DNA from: Vesta saturnalis
Taxonomy: Eukaryota; Arthropoda; Insecta; Coleoptera; Lampyridae
Length of the DNA: 64,000 nucleotides
Direction of reading: 5' to 3'
Assembly (NCBI GenBank): GCA_036346205.1
Contig: JARFJB010000534.1
Location: 4,545,501 to 4,609,500 of the forward strand
The notes beneath the pieces are model-generated. The model saw nothing but the letters and a program-made list of their open reading frames with translations, made no database searches and was not told the origin of the DNA. The position numbers were made by a program, and so were the translations under genes. Each line of letters begins with the position of its first letter. Within the stretch, counting starts at the first letter, position 1. This document shows, one piece after another, positions 32,895-44,700 of the stretch.

Positions 32895-35800
32895 GGGGAA
32901 GCTGAGGAGGGTTGACCATACGTGAGACTTGAGCAATTTTGAAGTATTTAAATAGTCTGCGCAGTGACGAGAATAAAAACAGATCGTTCAACCCAAGGTT
33001 ACTGCTCGGAAAGCTGATCAGTTGTTATTCAGATGTGCACGAGTTTACATTAATTTTGTACGGCGCAATTGTACTTTTGCAGGTGCTGTTTCTAAGAGTG
33101 TTGACGGGTTATATTTGGATTAAGATAGTAAGTGTTGTAAAATTAATGTACTTTTGCATTTGTATGAAATGTTTTATGAATATAGTGGATAGTTGTTTTT
33201 TTTCTAACTGAAAAAAATGTGGCGGTATGGGGAGACTTGACCAATTGATCCTTGGGGAGAGTTGACCACCTGGTCCTGTCTCCCTATACTAATATTTTGA
33301 ATACCTACGTACGGGATATTTTTTAATAGCTGATTGTAATCAGGTTTTTCGTTTACATATTGTTTTTACGTTATGTAAACGGCATAAAGTAAGTAACGAA
33401 GGTTATTAGCAATTTAAAATAAAAACATTTCCCTAAAATAAACAGTTTTTATTTTTGTATATTCATTGTCTATTTTTTTGTAGAACGTATGTCCTTTAAA
33501 TACACACCAAAGGACCCTTCCTTTGCAAGACGTAAATCTTCACCTGAAAGAATGCATTCAGCTGTTGAGTCTGTGGGAGAATGAAAACAGAACTACCAGG
33601 GGAGCTACCATTAAATTTGGAGTTGACCGTAAAACACTTAGTACATCCAAATGTATAAAAATAACGATAACAAAGATTGTGTATCTATGTCAGAAAAGTA
33701 CAACTCTTGTCAAATGTTTCCTGCCGATGTTGAAGATCTTTTGGAAAATGATTTAATTCATTCCTCTAAGCTTAATTATGGATTAACTGCTAAAGCGGTA
33801 CGAGCTTTTGTGTATCAGTTTGCAATAAAATATGAAACAAAAATTCCAGAAAGTTGGCATACTAACAAATCTGCAGGATATGATTGGCTGAGAGGGTTTA
33901 TGTCAAGACACAAAAATCTTTCGCTTCCACAACCTGAATCGACTAGCCTCGGTCGTTCTACGGCTTTCAATAAAACAAACGTTAACCCGTTTTTTTCAAA
34001 TCTGAAAGAGCCATTGTCAGCACATTTTTATGGCTCAGAAAACATTTATAATATAGATGAAACTGGGGTGACCACGGTACATCACCTTGCAAAATTATAG
34101 CAACCAAAGGTGAAAAACAGGTTGCTAGAGTAACCTCAGAAGAAAGAGGGAAATTGGTAACAATGTGTAGTGTGATATAAGCTATTGTAAAATTTATACC
34201 CCCATTTTTTATTTTTCCGAGGAAAAGAGTGACTCCTGCTATGACTAAAGGAGCTCCAGCTGCTTCAGTTGCAGTAGCTTACCCTTCAGGTTGGATGACT
34301 GAAAATTTTGAGTTTATTTCAAACATTTCATTAAGTATGGCAGAGCTTCACAAGAAAATTGGTGTTTAATTATTTTTGACAACCATGAGAGCCACATAAC
34401 ACCTACCATAATAGACATGTGCCGAGATAACGGCATCGCACCAGTTACTTTACCACCACATACTAGCCATAGATTACAGCACTTAGATAAAGGAGTTTTT
34501 GTACCATTTAAAACCTTCTACAATCAAGCTGCAGATGATCATATGACCAATTTTCCTGGTCAAACAATTACAATTCAAGATATTCCTGGGTTAGTTGGAG
34601 TGGCTTTTCACTCCCACAAAGATCCAAAAAGGATTTTCGTCAACAGGAATTTATCCATTGAATACTGCAATATTTACTGCTGATGATTTTCTTGGATCCT
34701 ATGTAACAGACAGACCATTACAAGGAATTACTACTTCAACCAATAATTTAGAACATTGTAACGATACCCTTTCTAAGTAGTGGTTGATATACCTTGTGAA
34801 TCTAGCAATTCTGAACCAGCAGTTGACTTACCTGATATTTTGAGCAATTCCGAATTGTCAGTTAATTTGCCTTCGACCAATTCCGAACCACCAGTTGACT
34901 TACCTGCTATTTCGACCAATTTCGAATTGCCAGATGATGGACCTTTGAGCAATTCTGAACGAGCTGTTGACTTACCTTCTACTTCCACACAAACAAAAAG
35001 TTCAAAAACACATATATTATCAAATAATCTCATATCTACTTCCGTCTCAAGCCTACATTACAGTCCAAACACATCAGTTTCTAACTTGGCATATTTACCG
35101 GAAGAGTTTCCATTTCCAAAAACTCCACCCAAAAAACAGTTGGACGACAAAAACGATGTTCTTTAATTTTGACAAAAAATCCTAATAGAAACCAAATTAC
35201 AGAGAAGCAGTGAAAAGGAAAAACAAAAATATAACAAACACTGTAGAATAGGTTAAATGGAAATTAATAGACAGTTCTGATGAGGAGAATCAAACGCCAG
35301 TGTTAAAAAGTCATAAAACCAACAACACAAGAAAGACGCATTAAGAAAGATCTGACACGGAAGAGGAAGACCTGCCAAGTGATTTCAGTGACGAAGATCT
35401 TGACTCTGAAGATTTTCCTGATGAGTAGCTAAAAACAGGCGATTTTTGTTTGGTAAAATTTACTACCAAGACAACGATATACCATTATGTTGGTGGAACA
35501 GCTAAGAAATTGCCTGATCCAGAATATGAGATAACTTTCTTGAAAAGAGTAGGACTTATTTATCCAGATACGGTCATAGTTCCAACAGAGGACATTCCAA
35601 TTAAGCTGCCACAGCCTATTTCTCGAGGTGGAACAGAACGTACAGTGCTCAAGATTGCTTTTGGTTATGACTTTACTAACTTTTCTAACATTAAATAATG
35701 TTCATACTTGTTTTTGTTTTATTTAAATACATATTTTAATATTTTTGTTGCTTACTGTTAATTAAATAGGCTATAGGATGTACTAGGTGGTCAAATCTCC

Positions 35801-36030
35801 CAATTCCCCCGGTCATGTCTCCCATACATAGGGAGGTTTGACCCATTTGTATTAAAAAGTAAAGTACTAAAAAATCTACCAAAATTTTGAAGTACTAAGG
35901 CCAAGTTAACATAATTGGAAAAACAACATTAATTGGTTTTTATGACATAATTTAAAAGTTTTCATAAGTGATTTTTCTATTTTTTTTTTATCAAAATTTG
36001 TTACTATAGTCAACCCTCCCCAGCTTTCCC
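32895..36030 (+). mobile_element. Pogo-like DNA transposon
   Basis: Terminal inverted repeats GGGGAAGCTGAGGAGGGTTG at 32895 and CAACCCTCCCCAGCTTTCCC at 36011-36030 are flanked by TA (32893-32894 and 36031-36032). Further copies of a GGGGAGA-TTGACC motif lie inside each end (33228, 33254; reverse or related forms at 35790, 35812, 35840). The plus-strand gene is a CENP-B/pogo-type transposase with the spacing DD35D. Frameshifts make it inactive. It starts 120 bp after the right TA of the preceding DD41D element. Confidence 0.85.
33490..35697 (+). pseudogene. Pogo-type transposase, frameshifted
   Basis: An N-terminal pipsqueak-like HTH (PERMHSAVESV, then ATIKFGVDRKTLS after a frameshift near 33570) is followed by a CENP-B-like segment (YGLTAKAVRAFVYQFA, SAGYDWLRGFMSRHKNLSLP). 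Catalytic motifs: first Asp in YNIDETGVTTVH (about 34055), second in LIIFDNHESHITP (about 34370), third in HRLQHLDKGVFVPFK (about 34475). There are 35 residues between the second and third. The family motif TGIYPLN...F is at 34640-34680. The C-terminal region has a repeated NSE...VDLP unit (34810-34980). The tail reads GDFCLVKFTTKTTIYHYVG and PISRGGTERTVLKIAFGYD, ending at 35695-35697. The DDD triad survives but at least four frameshifts or stops do not allow function. Confidence 0.85.
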
Positions 36031-36189
36031 TATACCATGCGAAAGAGAAGCAAAGCAGATCTAGGAGGTAGACCACGTCCTTCACCTTCGAGTCATTGTT
36101 GAGAATCTGCCCCGGACAGTGTCACCGTTCGCCGAGTTTCCGTAATGCACAGTGTTGTTGCGGGGCAACATCTCCAGTACCACCACATC

Positions 36190-37490
36190 AGTCAATGTAT
36201 GAAGTCTCGCTCCAGACAGGTTAGACATATCACTGTGATGGCAAGAACTACCGGGATTATCCGAGGTTCTCTATTCCCACAGTGGATAAAGAACGAAATT
36301 CCACAAAAGATCCTATTGACCTTATGTTTGACAAATCTTAATCGAGTGTAAGACAAAATATTGATAACATGACTCCCATTCAATTATTTGAATTATTACG
36401 GACCCACGATATTACGACTCTACTACTAGAGAAGATAAAACAGTATGACGAATCTTTAAGCCTCAAAAATAGACCAAAGAGAACAAAAGAGAGGTTTAGA
36501 AAATTTCGGCCCATCAGTAAGAACCGATTAAAAAAGGTTATTAGATTGTGTTCGATAAGTGGCCAACTGAAATGTCGCTCCGTAAGAAAATTGTTTTCTC
36601 TGAATCCTATTTACTACCATCCAGTATTTTCAACCACCATGTCTGGCTTTGAATAAATATTACGCTGTTTGAACTGTTCTAGTGAAGAGAAAAATGACAT
36701 TATCGGAAAAATTAGTCACCTTTTAAAAAAATATTGAAAACAGCCAAGCTATGTTTTACCCCAACGAAGATCTTTGAATGATTCGCTTCTGTTGTTTAGA
36801 GGAAGACTTAAATTTCGCATATATGAAAGGTCACCATATCTATATGGACAATTTTTACAATAGTATCAACTTATCTAATAAACTATTGGCTAACAAACAC
36901 ATTCGACGGGAACTAATCAGAAATAGATCTGACAATCTCAAAGAGGTAACAGCACTGACTTAAAACGTGGTGAGCATGTTTGACGCCGATCCATTGATAT
37001 TTATATTTCAAAATGGAGGGATACGCGTGAAGTGTTAACCATTTCAACTGCGGATATACCACATATGGTGGAAAAGAGTTTTAAAAACCACTAGAAGTAC
37101 TTAAATATAATGAGCACATGTTTGGAATTGATAAATCAGACCAAATGATAAGTTACTATTCCTGTCCTAATAAAGCTGTCCGACGGTACAAAAAAGTAAT
37201 ATTTCATTTTCTTGACATTGCTATGTGGAATGATTTTTACATCTATAAATAGAAGTTGAAGAAAAATCAAGGTTTTCACCGTTTCGGGAAGTGATTAGAG
37301 AATAGCGGACAAGAAAGATGGTCGGGAATTTGTAGGGACGGTGGATGTAAAATCTCCCGAAAGTTCAAAGCGAAAGGGAAAATTTTATAAAAGGTGTCGT
37401 TCTTTAGAAGCCAAACGAAAGGAAACACCTTGGCAATGCAAAAGTTGTATTGGTAATCCACCACGGTGTGTTGGTTGTCAGGGTATTTTG
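36190..37490 (+). pseudogene. PiggyBac-type transposase relic
   Basis: Worn plus-strand coding sequence with the piggyBac order of motifs: MTPIQLFELLRTHDITTLLL (36369), NDSLLLFRGRLKFRIYMKGH (about 36776), then HHIYMDNFYNSINLSNKLLA with the Asp of the YxDNFYxS motif. About 37110 follow GIDKSDQMISYYSCPN and RYKKVIFHFLDIAMWN. The C-terminal Cys-rich finger (CRSLEAKRKETPWQCKSC, then PPRCVGC) is at 37395-37480. Parts between these motifs, including the first-Asp region's flanks, are deleted, so the relic is about half the usual length of roughly 590 residues. I could not find TTAA-flanked ends. Confidence 0.75.
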
Positions 37491-40400
37491 AACACCCTGT
37501 ATACGTATTGGGTAATTTTGTTCACTTACTTAGATTCCGTATGTATATTTTTTTTGTTTGAGAGCTTACTGTCGATAATGAATGAATTTGTTGTGTTGCG
37601 ACCTTTAGGAAAGGTGTATGGCGAGCTTTAGATTTTTTTGTTTGTGAATTATTATTCCGTAATTTAGGTTGTTTTCCTTATTATTCCCCGTTTATTGAAT
37701 GTTGAGTAACGTATTATTTGTAAATAGTTGTATATAAGTGCAAATAAGGTTTATTTCGTTTGAATGAAAATATATAGATGTTTTTCACGATGATTATGCT
37801 GACGTTTGAGATTTTGGAAATTACCGAGTCCTTACGGACGAACACGAAATTTGTGTATTGGGGTACCATATCTTCTCCTTCCGTTTTTTAATTGGTGGAA
37901 CTAAATTAGATAAGATTTTTTTTGAGTGGTGGGATTCAAAATTCAAGATGGATTTTTGGTAATAATTTAGGGATTCTGAAACTGATCGCGCTCTCGAGTA
38001 GTAGTACGGTGACGCTTGTTGTTACGCTTTAAGGGGTGGTTTAGAACGTTGATATATTGGACCTTGTGGTGTTTAACGAACGTACTTTTTTGTGTAGTAA
38101 GGGTAGTTAAGCTACTTCTGAAGAAGACCTGTGAAGGGATTTTAACTAAAACTGTTCAATCACCAAAGGATTATACCTAGTGCCGATTTCGATTTAACGT
38201 CATCAAGTCATCTAGAGATCATCGTCATGTTATATTAGTGCTTCAGTGATCTCTTTGGTTTATCTCGCTTCTGCGGATTTTAAAATTAACGTTCTTGAAA
38301 TTCCACCTAATTGCCGTACAAAGCGTGTTGAAATATAAAGAAACTTCCGCAGTATATTAAAATTATAGTTATTTAATCAAGTTATTAACCTTTTGGATTG
38401 TTAGTGTGAATTAAACTATTTAAAAGATAAAAGTTAACAAACAAGTTGAGCGCACAAATTATTATTTTAAAAGAAGTTTTTAATTAAAGCAGTAACATTT
38501 TAACGCGATTCAATCAAGGAATCGTTTGTGTACAAAAGAACAATAGTCAACATTTCATTCATCATTTGTCAGAGCAGGGAGATTTCATTTCCGTTATAGC
38601 AGTAACCGATCACCTGGTTCGCTTTCATTTGTTGTAACACAGGAGAGGTGTAATTCTAGACCGTAAGGTATTATAATATTGTGTTTTTTTTTATTGAATA
38701 TTTTCAAGATTTTTTTGTGTGTTTCGAACTATTTTTTTTTGTGTTAACGAAGGGTTGAAAGCGGTGTCGTATTTTTTTGTTAAATTAAGTTGTTCACACT
38801 TTGTTATTTATTTTAGTATTAAAGGACAATTGACCCTATTGTAGTGTGGGTAATTAATCCACGGTATATACATATTTATAGATTAAACAATTTAGAACGG
38901 CGTTACGCAGAATTCTGATCAGACATCCTGTCGCCCATTAAGTATTTTTTTTGTCTATACGCATTATCGTGTTTACATTTTTATTTATCTTATTTTTTTA
39001 TTTTATTATAGCTTTGTCGGGTTTTATCAATTTGTTTTAATTCTGTGAAAACCCTTTTGTGTTACATAAAAGTTTTTTTGCAAATTGCAAGTTTACCGGT
39101 AGTTTATGAGTTTGTTTTAACGTAACGAAGTTAGCTTTTTTTTATTATTGAGTAATAGCGTTAATGATATTTAGTGTTTTATTGGATTTTTTTTGTTGAG
39201 TATTAATTCATTTAGAGTGCCTTCAACAAAGATGATTTTTTTTTGTTTTGTTTATTATTTAATGTCTGATTATTTACACTGAGGTGTAGTAACGTAACTT
39301 TATTGAGTGATTATCACGCTTTATTTGACAAGCGTGTAGTGCTATTTTGAAGCCCTATTTCAGGTGGTTTGCTGAGTTGCTGTCCAGCACACCTGGGATT
39401 GATTGCGGATAGGTAAGCGTATGTTTTTTGTATGTTTAGACACGCTATGTACTCGTAATTTTGGCACGACATTCCTTATTTTGACTACTAAACATTCTGG
39501 CGCCCAAAAACCGACTGATTTAGTCTTCATCCCCTATTTTGACTTACGTACGTTTTACTATTCTAGATGTGCAAAATTCATCAACATCTGACCTACACCC
39601 ATACGCTGGCTAGTCGGGGCAAAAAGGCCAATTTTATCTGTAATCCCGTTCTACCACCCATTTATACCGTTACATGGTAAATGTTTTTAGATATGGCATA
39701 AATATGTAGGTTTTTATATTGATTTTGCGTTAATAAATAAAAACAACAGCCTGTTGTTTTATTTAAAAACCAAAAGATGCGGCATATCACGTCAATGATA
39801 TTTTGTACACGTTTGTTCTTAATGTGACACGACGCAATATGACACGCCCTTTTTTATGATGTGCTGTCAAAAAAGCAGCCTTTAGGAAGAAATCTGATAC
39901 AAATATTGTTTTTCTAAGTTAAAGAGTAACAAAAATATTGATGTGTATATTTCAGGTAACAGCTATAGTTTTGTGCCCATTTTTAATATATGGCAGTTAC
40001 GACCCATACTGCAGGTGTCTTTTAACGGATTAAAATGCAGGTTTCATTTATTTTGTCCGTTCTTCTAAACGGTGGAAAGGTTTAGTGGATAGGCCTGACC
40101 TAAACTGTTCTTCAGCGTTTTAATGCTGGTACAGCGATTATTTACTCTTTACATCGTGTGGGTATTATCCGCATTTTACAACCCAGTTCAATCCATGAGC
40201 AACAAATCAATGTTAGTAATGTCTAAATTAACATTGAGATGATATTAATTAAGCTGAATATCATAGATAAAGATATAAGCTCAGATTAAAAAGTTTTTAA
40301 GCATAAATTAATTACAGTGAACTTGAATAAACTTATATGTAAAGCGCAGAATGAATGAATCAGTGCAAATAAGTACAAATGTGAATATAGGACATGTTGT

Positions 40401-42163
40401 TAGCTAGTTAAACCAAATCTCATAAATATAAAAGTGTTATCATAGCTGAGCAGTAGTATTCTTCATTATTATAGTTTACGAGCAGCTTCGGAGTAGTAAA
40501 AATATGTATTTTCATTTATAAAATACATGTATTCCATTTGTATGTTAATATTCTAGTCTAGTACCATAATATGCTTCCATTCTAAAACATAAAGAAATTA
40601 AATTGTATCAATCCACGTAAGAAGTGTAAATGACATGTTAAAGTTATGAAATCCGAACAAATTGTGTGATTAGAAAGTGTTGCAACTTAAATTAACATTA
40701 TAATGTGATTTAAGCTTAAAAGTTGATAAACCAGGTTATGATGATTTTAAACGCAGTGCTTGAGATGGAATTTATTAACATGAACCATAAAGGTGTTTTG
40801 GTGAATTCTTATGTATTTTGGGTCAAATCCTATTTGTAGTTTTCCAGTTGGAATTAGAATAAGTAAATTTGTGTATGAATATTTGCATATTCGTCATAAT
40901 TTATGTAAAGGAAATTTTGCATAGAATTCAAAAATGATTATATTTTTAAGTTCTGTCCTCGTATAAGAAAGTTATCAGTAAAAATAATAATTTGTAATTT
41001 TCTGAAAAATGATTAACCAATGAAAATTAAGCAGTCTTATGTTTGTATTGGCAATATTTGCTAAGGAAGTGGCAGAAATTTTTAGATCTTTCCAAAGTGT
41101 GAACATGTCACTTGATGTGTACATGATTGAAAATTTAACATCGTTCATGTGGTTAGTGTAACCATAAAAATTTTATATTATTAAACAAATGAAAATTAAA
41201 ATTTGTAATTAAAGTAAGGTTAACGTAATTATTATTCCTGGTGATGTGTATCGTTGTATAAGTGAATGTAAATCGGCGTATTTCATTTATTTCGTTAAAA
41301 TTAAAATTTATTTTAACCGAATTGCCTTTGTATTATTATTGCAATTGAAATTAAAATTGAAAAGTGCAAGTAATAATAATTTGTATACCTATCTATATTG
41401 GTGCTGTATAGACCTTCCACCGATGGAGCAAATATTGATGCAGCATATACACAACTTGCGGATACTGTAGATCTTTGGAATTCGAATTACATCTGAATTG
41501 GAAATTGGATCAGTTGTAAGAAAGAAACATTAACGTGTATCTAGTAATCTTACATATTTATTTGAAGGTTACGTTGAATTTTATTAAAATTTATTTTTGT
41601 GCATTTATGTAAAGGATACAAGTGAATTATATACTAGTCTAGAAATACTACAACCACGTATTGATTTTATGTTGATTTAATATTATTTAAAAAGAGAAAA
41701 AATACTTACCAAAATTAAATTATTAGTATTGTTTGGTTATGATGTTACACAAACACATATATTAAGGTCAACGAAATTCACATACGCACAACATATTTTC
41801 AGATGCTACAAGGTGTAAATAAAAGTAAAATTTATACAATTCCAGATTCAATTAAAATCACAATGAAAATTATTATACAAAAGAACCTTACATAAATGTT
41901 TAATGTTTTTCTTTTTATACTGAACTACATAGAACCCTATCCCCTAGCGATGCTAGTCCAGGCAAATTATTTTAATAAAATTAACAAAAATGATCATATT
42001 AAGTTGATGATGGCACAACGTGCCGGAAGTTGTAGTAAAATACATTACGATTTACTAATACCATTAATCTCATTATTATATTTAATTCAAATGTGGTAAT
42101 AATTAAAAATAATTATTCAAAATAAAGTACGATACAATTTATTACACAATTATAGTATATTAA

Positions 42164-42166
<3 letters not shown>
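37491..42166. other. Long T-rich noncoding stretch, nothing recognised
   Basis: Almost 4.7 kb without a recognisable gene. Plus-strand T runs are frequent between 37550 and 39300. Donor-like strings (GACCGTAAGGTATT near 38658, ATAGGTAAGCG at 39408) could belong to noncoding exons but have no support. Short frames at 39403-39591 and 41246-41470 have no recognisable content. An ACACCCTGTATAC motif at 37490 resembles ends of other repeats in the window. Confidence 0.45.

Positions 42167-42230
<64 letters not shown>
42167..42230. repeat. (TA)n microsatellite
   Basis: About 64 bp of uninterrupted TA. Confidence 0.95.
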
Positions 42231-42234
<4 letters not shown>

Positions 42235-43690
42235 TAATTCATTCATCGCAATATATTTCCTTTTTTTTAGCCAGTAGGCATTGCGAAACAAAATACTTTA
42301 ACAATGAATTTATTTAGTCGTTATCAGGATCCGTATGTCTGAAGATTCACGTCACAACCCTAAGGTTACATTAATCGGTTAAAAACTTGGTCTCGTTTCA
42401 GCACAGTTAATTTTTATAAACTGCAAATTCTTTGGCCCTCTTAATACATGAAATTTATTTTTTTCGTATGCGTTATTTGTGTCTTTTAAATTTCCAAATC
42501 AATTTATGTACACAAAAGAAAATGTTATTTAAATTTGCTACATTAGGTATTACGGATCTGAATGAAGGACTAAAACGAAACCTAATTAACATATGTCGAG
42601 CAATTTTCATTGGCAAAGACATCTTTTGCAATTACAAAACTCGTTTATATACATAACGTTAAAAACATAACGGAATAAATAAACGTTACACTAAAAACTA
42701 AAAATGTGCGTGCTGTGAAATATAATTATAACACAAAAGAACAAAAAAAAAAAAAAAGAATTTAGGGCATTTCTTATTCCTTTTTAAACAAAAAGTTGAA
42801 AATTCCATTACACATTTTTTTAACCGTAAAACATAATATTTACATTTCTCTTTTAACAGAATTTCACACAGATGTGATTTTGGGCTCTGCATGTTATGCT
42901 ATTTATATATTTTGTTATATAAAGTTAATATATATAAGGCAGTTCAATATTCGTCCTTGAACGTGATTGCAATATAAATGAGGTTACATGCCATTGATTA
43001 TATCGATGTTGTTTGTGTCTCATTCTTTAAATGCAAGAATTCTTTTAGGTTTTAAGATTAAATGGAATATTTTTAGACATTGCTAATTTAGTTTTATACA
43101 TTTACATATAGGGTGCGCCGATCACATTTTGAACATATAATTGATATGCGTCCCATTAAAATTCAATTAATATACAGTGTAAATTACAAAATAAAATTAG
43201 CCTACACACTGAGTGAATAATAGATGTGGCACCAATTCCAAGAATATGGGGTCTAAAAGAAATTGGATTGAATGTAAAGCTCAACAAAATTTAAATAAAT
43301 TTAAGTCTTTTATATAATAAGAACCAGCAGAATTATTATCGAGCCTGGACATAATTTTAATTCAGAATTTATTACGACCATAACATAATAATAATTACAT
43401 GAAGTTACTTTACACCTACATAAAATTGTAATTCACTAAATTAAATAACATTCGAATTATTAGAAATACCTAACAATACCCGAGAATTAAAACCATGCAC
43501 ATAACAGTTAAGAAAAATACAAAATTTGAGCATTAAAATTAAGTACATAATAATGATTGGAATCTAAGATTATGCACGTGAAAAAAATTGAATCAACAAT
43601 AATAATTCAGAATTTAAGTTATGTACAAAATAATAACTCAAGAACACAATAATTCAACAAAACGGAGAACAAGACACGGTGATCTACCAG
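42231..43690. other. AT-rich stretch, nothing recognised
   Basis: No coding frame with recognisable content. A TATAGGGTGCGCCG string at 43109 could be an end of an unlisted element, but no partner was found. Confidence 0.45.
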
Positions 43691-43692
43691 TA

Positions 43693-44140
43693 GGGTTGAG
43701 ATGATTTAAATCAGTTGATTAAAATCATGATTCAAGAGAACCATATTTAAAAAAAAACTAAATATTGCTGAACGTCTATAGCCTAACTGTGATAATGCTT
43801 AAATAGAAATACTAGTTTAGCTGCTTTGTCATCGCCAAGTCTGTTTCTTATATCTGAATGTATGAATGCATAGGTAGAAAACATCCGCTCGATATTAGCA
43901 GAGGATGCACAGGCACACAAAACAGAAATCACTATAGGCAGCACGTGCTTAATTTCTGGAACATCTTCTTGGGATCTCCACCACCGTACTGCTGTTATAT
44001 TTTTATTATTTCATCCGAAGATACAGTTTTGTGAAAAGGGTCTGACTTAGCTTCCAACTTAATTAGTAATGGTAATAATCCTGCTAATCTACTATCTGCT
44101 AATAGGAGATGCACAAAATCTACAAAAATGTATAAAGGTA
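43693..44140 (-). pseudogene. hAT transposase 3' end: C-terminal dimerisation domain
   Basis: The minus strand reads FVDFVHLLLADSRLAGLL and LIKLEAKSDPFHKTVSSDEI. After a frameshift near 43995 it gives TAVRWWRSQEDVPEIKHVLP, SANIERMFSTYAFIHSDIRN and RLGDDKAAKLVFLF, then a stop. WW, SxxxERxFS and RNRL are the conserved residues of the hAT dimerisation domain. An acceptor-like TTTTTGTAG lies at its 5' side (about 44130). The likely element terminus TAGGGTTGAGATGATTTAAA is at 43692. This is a different hAT family from the one at 2927-10463. The rest of the gene is not found to the right, so it is a fragment. Confidence 0.7.
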
Positions 44141-44700
44141 ATTAATTACGTAAATGATACTTTTTATTACAAGTGAAATTCTATCCTAAACTACTAAACG
44201 CTTCAAAATAAAAACACATTTTCATTGGTGTATATTCAATAGAAATGAGATTTATGATCCCACATGCAGTATGCAGTAAACAAAAAGGCTGACCTAAATT
44301 TGTAAAGTGGGTATAGAAAACGGCTTCTGCTAAATTAAATATAACTATTTGAATCATCACAATTTCAATAGTAATGAATAAAGATTATTCGAATTTAATA
44401 ATTTATATGCACAATGAATGAATACTGTTTGTTTACCTTATCTTGTTTGTTGCAGTCCTAGTAGTTTTATAGTGGGTTTAATACTCCTATTGTATGGCTT
44501 GAAAAATTGCTGACATTAAAAGGGTTTGACGGTTAAACGCAAACTTACAACATTTTACCTATGCAAGGACGTTTAAACATGTAAATGTAAACGTTTAATC
44601 ACTGCAACTCTATTGACTGCAAATATTTGTTTGCTTAACAAAACATAAACAGTTACAATTATTTGAAAATAATATATTAATAAAAACTATGATAAACGGG
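44141..44700. other. Spacer, nothing recognised
   Basis: AT-rich DNA between the hAT fragment and the truncated Harbinger end; no inverted repeat end was found for either. Confidence 0.4.

Noticed and set aside
37491..41900. 5' exons of a host gene, suggested by donor-like strings near 38658 and 39408
   Set aside because: No coding exon, matching acceptors or promoter pattern could be found. T-rich DNA yields such strings by chance.
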